From NCBI GenBank assembly GCA_027485005.1, contig JAIXRX010000206.1, positions 1-8,724 of the forward strand: a stretch of DNA of 8,724 nucleotides, in the 5' to 3' direction. Numbering within the stretch: the stretch's first letter is position 1; each line of letters opens with the position of its first letter. Position numbers and translations under genes: made by a program. Source of the stretch: Alphaproteobacteria bacterium (GTDB lineage Bacteria > Pseudomonadota > Alphaproteobacteria > Rickettsiales > JAIXRX01). This document shows positions 5,471 to 8,724 of this stretch, in pieces. The notes under the pieces were generated by a model. The model was given only the letters and a program-made list of their open reading frames with translations. It was not told where the DNA came from and ran no database searches.

Positions 5471-5476
5471 ATTATA
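5471..5476 (-). promoter_or_regulatory. -10 element of dnaB, predicting a leaderless mRNA
   Basis: On the minus strand a perfect TATAAT is followed by AGACCC and then the dnaB ATG (5464-5462). The six-base gap is the same as at aat, so the start of RNA should coincide with the start codon. No -35-like hexamer or Shine-Dalgarno sequence is evident. Confidence 0.6.
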
Positions 5477-5556
5477 ACGCACTCAACGTAAGAGGATATG
5501 ATTTTTAAACCATCCACTGTTTCATACATGAGTTGCCGACAGAGCTACTCACAAGG

Positions 5557-5565
5557 TTATGCACA
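5557..5565 (+). promoter_or_regulatory. Possible DnaA box upstream of dnaB
   Basis: TTATGCACA fits TTWTNCACA, the general DnaA box, and lies about 80 bases upstream of the dnaB -10. A single such match is expected about once in two windows of this size by chance, so only the position next to a replication gene makes it notable. Confidence 0.35.
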
Positions 5566-5589
5566 GACGAGATGTTTACGATTGTGATA

Positions 5590-5621
5590 AAAAAAGGGAG
5601 GCTTCAAGGCCTCCCTTTTTT
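5590..5621 (-). terminator. Intrinsic terminator after rplI
   Basis: GGGAGGC (5596-5602) pairs with GCCTCCC (5609-5615) around a six-base loop, with A and T runs extending the stem to 13 pairs. It lies 18 bases after the rplI stop, on the path from rplI to dnaB, and has a U tract on both strands. Confidence 0.92.
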
Positions 5622-5639
5622 GGATTGTGTAGAACGCGA

Positions 5640-6104
5640 TTAAGCGGCAGATGCCACTGTTTCGGTACGCACCACATTCACCGTGAAAGGTACTTCCACT
5701 TCTGCGTGCAATGCCAAGGTGAGGGTGTATTCGCCTAATGATTTGATAGGGGTTTTGATCAAGATGTCTTGGCGAGAAACTTTGAAGCCTTTTGCTTTCA
5801 GTGCTTCTTCAGCGTCACGTGGGCTAACAGAACCAAACAGGTTGCCAGCATCAGATGCTTGACGAACGATTTCCACGCTCACGCCTTCAAACTTTTTCGC
5901 TTCTTCTTGAGCAGCAGCGCGTTTAGCCGCATTCTCAGCTTCAATCGCCGCGCGTTTGGCTTCAAACACTTCTTTGTTTTCTTTGGTGGCGCGCAATGCT
6001 TTGCTTTGCGGGATGAGGAAGTTACGGCCATAGCCGTTTTTCACTTTCACCACATCGCCAATTTGGCCAAGGTTAGCCATGCGCTCTAACAAAATTACTT
6101 CCAT
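5640..6104 (-). CDS. rplI: 50S ribosomal protein L9
   Basis: L9 binds 23S rRNA near the L1 stalk and helps keep the reading frame. At 154 residues it is close to the family's usual length. The N-terminal domain reads MEVILLERMANLGQIGD and then VKVKNGYGRNFLIP, the family signature. A long central helix rich in Ala, Glu and Lys spans about 40-75, and the C-terminal RNA-binding domain includes LFGSVSPRD. The ATG at 6102-6104 is preceded by TTAGGAG at good spacing. It is the last gene of the rpsF-rpsR-DUF2232-rplI run and is followed by a strong terminator. Confidence 0.97.
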   Translation of the reverse strand: MEVILLERMANLGQIGDVVKVKNGYGRNFLIPQSKALRATKENKEVFEAKRAAIEAENAAKRAAAQEEAKKFEGVSVEIVRQASDAGNLFGSVSPRDAEEALKAKGFKVSRQDILIKTPIKSLGEYTLTLALHAEVEVPFTVNVVRTETVASAA

Positions 6105-6108
6105 GACG

Positions 6109-6123
6109 GATCTCCTAAAGATC
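6109..6123 (-). promoter_or_regulatory. Hairpin covering the rplI ribosome binding site
   Basis: On the mRNA, GATCT, loop TTAGG and AGATC form a five-pair stem that holds the AGGAG core half in the loop and half in the stem, four bases before the ATG. It may tune rplI translation. The stem is short, so the effect could be small. Confidence 0.35.
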
Positions 6124-6157
6124 GAAAAATTTCGGTGCCCAGTCGCGGCGCAAATAC

Positions 6158-7084
6158 TCAGCTGCGCGAAGTGGGGAGGGACGCTTTTAACTGTATTATG
6201 AGCCCAAAGGCAAGAAAAATCAGCGGACTGAAGGGCAGAAAAATAATGGTCAGCAGGTAAACAAGGAAATAAACCGCTTTAGTCGCCTGTTTTGCCAATA
6301 ATTTTTGATGAACACTGGCCATACCCAGCCAGAAAATTGGCATCATTAAGACAAGGCTCAGTGATTGTCCCAACCCAGCAATATGTGGCGTAGGGCCAAC
6401 CAATGCGATGATGCACGAAAGTGCAAGAACACCCACCAGCATCGTGGGAAGTGGCCAGGCGAAGGCAATCGGTGGTAAGCTCAGTCGTGGTCGTACAAAG
6501 ACGGGCGCAATAAAATTTGCTAGGCATACGCAGGCGTAAATGAGGGTCACCCACACCCAAATCAGGCTAGCAAAAACCAGTGGCATCGCCCCAATGAGCA
6601 GCTGTTTAGTGCGAATTAACTCGTCGGCCTGCATGCCTTGACTTTGATAATATAGGAGTAATTCCTGAACAAAAAATTGATGCATTGGTAGCGCGGCAGT
6701 CGGAGAAAACATTAATCCCAGTAAAGAAGCCGCTCCGTAAAAAGCAAGCCAGCCCAGCGCATGTGCGGTCGGGTGGTGTCCACGTTGATGCGGTGAAATA
6801 AGGTAGATAAACAGCCAGATGGGAACCGCCATGACCAACAAAAATACCAACGTGCTTTGTGGATTGAGCGTGAAGAAAATGGCAAGGGCAGCGCCTGCAA
6901 TCGCGTTTGACAATGCTGCGCCACCGCTCACAAATCCCAGCAAACATAACAATAACATCGGCGCATAAAGAATCAACAGACCGCTGACAACACCTTTAGC
7001 AATCGCGCTGAACAGAAAACCAATGGCTGCGCCAAAAAACAAAAACCCCCACGCGTCCGTTTGGAAGGTGGGGGCTTTTTTCAT
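6158..7084 (-). CDS. DUF2232-type polytopic membrane protein
   Basis: A 308-residue, very hydrophobic protein. Its place between rpsR and rplI and its membrane pattern match the DUF2232 (YybS-like) family, which often sits here in alphaproteobacteria; the biochemical role is unknown. Likely helices: about 12-30, 34-52, 57-72, 77-97, 107-126, 163-193, 212-230, 238-257 and one or two within 268-300. A loop near 127-160 is the largest soluble part. ATG 7084 begins 18 bases after the rpsR stop. It has no Shine-Dalgarno sequence, and codons 4-17 coincide with an intrinsic terminator. The next in-frame ATG is codon 43, inside the second helix, and would remove the first helix, so 7084 remains the best start. 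The family call rests on context and topology, not on motifs. Confidence 0.8.
   Translation of the reverse strand: MKKAPTFQTDAWGFLFFGAAIGFLFSAIAKGVVSGLLILYAPMLLLCLLGFVSGGAALSNAIAGAALAIFFTLNPQSTLVFLLVMAVPIWLFIYLISPHQRGHHPTAHALGWLAFYGAASLLGLMFSPTAALPMHQFFVQELLLYYQSQGMQADELIRTKQLLIGAMPLVFASLIWVWVTLIYACVCLANFIAPVFVRPRLSLPPIAFAWPLPTMLVGVLALSCIIALVGPTPHIAGLGQSLSLVLMMPIFWLGMASVHQKLLAKQATKAVYFLVYLLTIIFLPFSPLIFLAFGLIIQLKASLPTSRS
7034..7081 (-). terminator. Intrinsic terminator inside the start of the DUF2232 gene
   Basis: On the minus-strand RNA, CCCCCAC (7074-7068) pairs with GTGGGGG (7052-7046). An inner TCC/GGA stem closes a four-base loop, and TTTTTGTTTTTT follows (7045-7034). An A run precedes it, and the plus strand also ends in CTTTTTT, so it works in either direction. 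It lies about 30 bases after the rpsR stop but within codons 4-17 of the next reading frame, so it can end the rpsF-rpsR transcript or act as an attenuator. Confidence 0.8.
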
Positions 7085-7102
7085 TGAATAAAACGCGTTC
7101 GT

Positions 7103-7387
7103 TTATTGAGAAACGAATGGCATTAGTGCCAAGTTACGAGCACGTTTGATAGCGCGGGAAAGTTCGCGCTGTTTTTTAGCGCACACTGAAGTGATGCGGC
7201 TAGGCATGATTTTACCACGCTCAGATACAAAGCGCTGCAATAACTTAATATCTTTATAGTCCACTTTAGGCGCATTATCGCCAGAAAGAGGGCAGCTTTT
7301 TTTGCGGCGGAAAAATACGCGACGCCCGAAGCTACCGCCACCAGAGCGTGCAGGTTGTTCGGAGCGAGGAGAAGAATGTTGTTCCAT
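7103..7387 (-). CDS. rpsR: 30S ribosomal protein S18
   Basis: S18 forms a heterodimer with S6 on the platform of the 30S subunit. The 94-residue protein has a Ser/Gly/Arg-rich N-terminal tail (about 1-25) and then the conserved core: FFRRKKSCPLSG, VDYKDIKLLQRFVSERGKI, PSRITSVCAKKQRELSRAIK and RARNLALMPFV. ATG 7385-7387 is preceded by AAGGA eight bases away. It lies 28 bases after rpsF and ends 18 bases before the DUF2232 start. Confidence 0.97.
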   Translation of the reverse strand: MEQHSSPRSEQPARSGGGSFGRRVFFRRKKSCPLSGDNAPKVDYKDIKLLQRFVSERGKIMPSRITSVCAKKQRELSRAIKRARNLALMPFVSQ

Positions 7388-7400
7388 GTGAATCGTCCTT

Positions 7401-7416
7401 ATCTATATATCTATAT
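7401..7416. repeat. Tandem 8-base repeat in the rpsF-rpsR spacer
   Basis: ATCTATAT occurs twice in succession and fills most of the 28-base gap between the two genes. On the mRNA it is an unstructured AU-rich stretch just before the rpsR ribosome binding site, which could help ribosome loading. Confidence 0.6.
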
Positions 7417-7760
7417 TATGCAGCATCAACTTCGGTGCGTTCAGCACGAAGCAGAGCGGATGGGGCTTCTTCAATGGCTTCTACGCGGACAGTGAGCGAA
7501 CGAACAACTTCTTCGTTCAAGCCCATGACGCGTTCCATTTCCTTCAAAGCGTCTGCCGAAGCGTCAATGCCCAATAGGTTGTAATGACCACGACGATTTT
7601 TATTAATGTCGTATGCCAAAGGGCGCAAACCCCAATATTCGTTCTTTACTATTTTGCCACCTTTTTCAGCCAATACTTGGCCAAATTGTTCGGTCAAACG
7701 GGTCACATCGGCGCGCGAAAGATCTTGGCGGCTGATAAATGTGCACTCATATAAAGGCAT
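7416..7760 (-). CDS. rpsF: 30S ribosomal protein S6
   Basis: S6 binds S18 and the central domain of 16S rRNA. At 114 residues it has the family's usual core: YECTFISRQDLS near the N-terminus, GGKIVKNEYWGLRPLAYDINKNRRGHY in the middle (about 34-60), EMERVMGLNEEVVRSLTVRVE, and a short Ala/Glu-rich tail. ATG 7758-7760 has a good ribosome binding site (TAGGAG) in its leader. It is the first gene of the minus-strand ribosomal run and is divergent from fabD. Confidence 0.97.
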   Translation of the reverse strand: MPLYECTFISRQDLSRADVTRLTEQFGQVLAEKGGKIVKNEYWGLRPLAYDINKNRRGHYNLLGIDASADALKEMERVMGLNEEVVRSLTVRVEAIEEAPSALLRAERTEVDAA

Positions 7761-7794
7761 TGCGTATGCTCCTACACAGCTATAAATTCGTAAT

Positions 7795-7811
7795 CCTACG
7801 GTCTCGTAAGG
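7795..7811 (-). promoter_or_regulatory. Hairpin at the 5' end of the rpsF leader
   Basis: On the mRNA, TACG, loop AGAC and CGTA form a perfect four-pair stem, extended past one bulged base by CC with GG. It lies right at the predicted 5' end of a leader of about 50 bases. Many bacteria have an S6:S18-binding hairpin here with a conserved CCG; the sequence ACCGTAGG is present, but I cannot confirm the motif by eye. Confidence 0.35.
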
Positions 7812-7817
7812 GGGCGC

Positions 7818-7845
7818 AATATACCCATAGGCGGCTTGGTTGCAA
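7818..7845 (-). promoter_or_regulatory. Probable rpsF promoter
   Basis: On the minus strand TTGCAA (7845-7840) and TATATT (7823-7818) are 16 bases apart. The -10 matches five of six consensus bases and the -35 four of six. RNA should begin near 7811. Confidence 0.55.
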
Positions 7846-7963
7846 GCTTTTTCTTTTACAAAAACGCATGTTGCGCTGCGGCAAGGGGTTTTTCGTTGAT
7901 TAACGCGTGCAGCGGCGCTAGTAGCTTGGCAAGATTAAAATAGTTAAAATAGGAGTATTCTTC

Positions 7964-8724
7964 ATGCAAGCATTTGTTTTTCCTGGCCAAGGTTCACAAA
8001 CAATGGGTATGGGCAAGGCATTGGCCGATGCTTTTCCTGTGGCACGCCAAGTTTTTCAGGAAGTGGATGATGCCCTTAGCCAAAAGCTCTCCACTATTAT
8101 TTTTGAAGGGCCTGATAGTGAATTGACCCTGACCGAAAATGCACAACCTGCGATTATGGCATCGTCGATGGCGATTTTGCGCGTGCTGGAAAAAGAAATG
8201 GGCGTGAATGTGGCCAGCCAAGCGGGTTGCGTGGCGGGGCATTCTTTGGGTGAATATACGGCTTTGTGTGCGGCTGGCACTTTCTCGATTGCGGACACAG
8301 CGCGCTTATTAAAGCTGCGCGGCCAAAGCATGCAAGCGGCAGTGCCAGTGGGTGTGGGCGGCATGGCGGCGATTTTGGGGCTGGACACAGCGGTGCTGGA
8401 AGCGCTGGTGGAAGAAGCGGCGCAAGGTGAAGTCTGTGTGTTGGCGAATTATAATAGTGCTGGGCAAATTGTGATTAGTGGGCATTTGGGGGCGATTGAA
8501 CGCGCTTGTGCGCTAGCGAAAGAAAAAGGCGCAAAACGTGCCTTGCCACTTTCTGTTAGCGCGCCGTTCCATAGCCCGTTGATGCAACCTGCCGCTGAAG
8601 CAATGGCGGATGCGCTGGCAAAAACCGAGATGGTTTCTCCCGTGGTGCCGTTGGTCGCGAATGTGACTGCGCAAATGGTGCGCGAATCAGAAGATATTCG
8701 CGAGTTGTTGGTGCGCCAAGTGAC
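7964..8724 (+). CDS. fabD: Malonyl-CoA:ACP transacylase, N-terminal part
   Basis: FabD moves the malonyl group from CoA to acyl carrier protein to feed fatty-acid elongation. The frame is open from ATG 7964 to the window end: 253 codons of an expected 310 or so, so the 3' end is outside. Visible residues are FPGQGSQ (6-12), the nucleophile Ser94 in GHSLGEY, Arg119 in LRGQSMQ (carboxylate binding), NYNSAGQIVISG and the catalytic His203 in APFHSPLM. TAGGAG precedes the ATG by eight bases. No clear promoter can be picked between rpsF and fabD on this strand. fabD next to rpsF, read outward, is a common alphaproteobacterial arrangement, often followed by fabG and acpP. Confidence 0.97.
   Translation, partial: MQAFVFPGQGSQTMGMGKALADAFPVARQVFQEVDDALSQKLSTIIFEGPDSELTLTENAQPAIMASSMAILRVLEKEMGVNVASQAGCVAGHSLGEYTALCAAGTFSIADTARLLKLRGQSMQAAVPVGVGGMAAILGLDTAVLEALVEEAAQGEVCVLANYNSAGQIVISGHLGAIERACALAKEKGAKRALPLSVSAPFHSPLMQPAAEAMADALAKTEMVSPVVPLVANVTAQMVRESEDIRELLVRQV

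Noticed and set aside
5480..5482. GTG as the dnaB start
   Set aside because: It lies upstream of the -10 TATAAT and so outside the predicted transcript; the ATG at 5464 fits better.
7926..7950. TTGGCA with TAAAAT as the fabD promoter
   Set aside because: The spacing is only 13 bases, too short for a standard promoter.

Overview
This window looks like a chromosomal housekeeping stretch of an alphaproteobacterium. The reasons are the block rpsF-rpsR-DUF2232-rplI followed by dnaB, fabD divergent from rpsF, a short Aat of the alphaproteobacterial type near aroQ, and a mix of Shine-Dalgarno-led and apparently leaderless starts. I see no insertion sequence, phage, CRISPR array or RNA gene. The genus cannot be named from the sequence alone.

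Layout, left to right: the 3' end of argJ (+, 1-402); a gene-free spacer with nested inverted repeats (403-600), then a near-perfect Pho box and -10 element (634-667); two small overlapping membrane-protein genes with acidic tails (+, 711-1209); a perfect bidirectional terminator; thiS-thiG on the minus strand; aroQ on the plus strand, divergent from thiS; a second bidirectional terminator; an unrecognised 118-residue gene (-, 2801-3157); an AT-rich control region; aat (+); dnaB (-), convergent with aat; a terminator; then, all on the minus strand, rplI, a DUF2232 membrane protein, rpsR and rpsF; and finally the 5' part of fabD (+), running off the end.

Functions: arginine biosynthesis (ArgJ), thiazole synthesis for thiamine (ThiS/ThiG), the shikimate pathway (AroQ), N-end-rule tagging (Aat), replication (DnaB), 30S and 50S ribosomal proteins (S6, S18, L9) and fatty-acid synthesis (FabD). 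These are ordinary genes, and most of the unusual content is regulatory.

The points most worth a second look are: (1) a textbook PhoB site positioned exactly as in E. coli phoA, ahead of two undescribed small membrane proteins; (2) an intrinsic terminator lying inside the first 17 codons of the DUF2232 gene, between rpsR and rplI; (3) aat and dnaB each having TATAAT exactly six bases before the ATG, which predicts leaderless mRNAs; and (4) an antiparallel unknown gene sitting between aroQ and aat, where many alphaproteobacteria carry accB-accC. I do not see a clearly new defence or mobile system here; the Pho-controlled gene pair is the best candidate for something undescribed.
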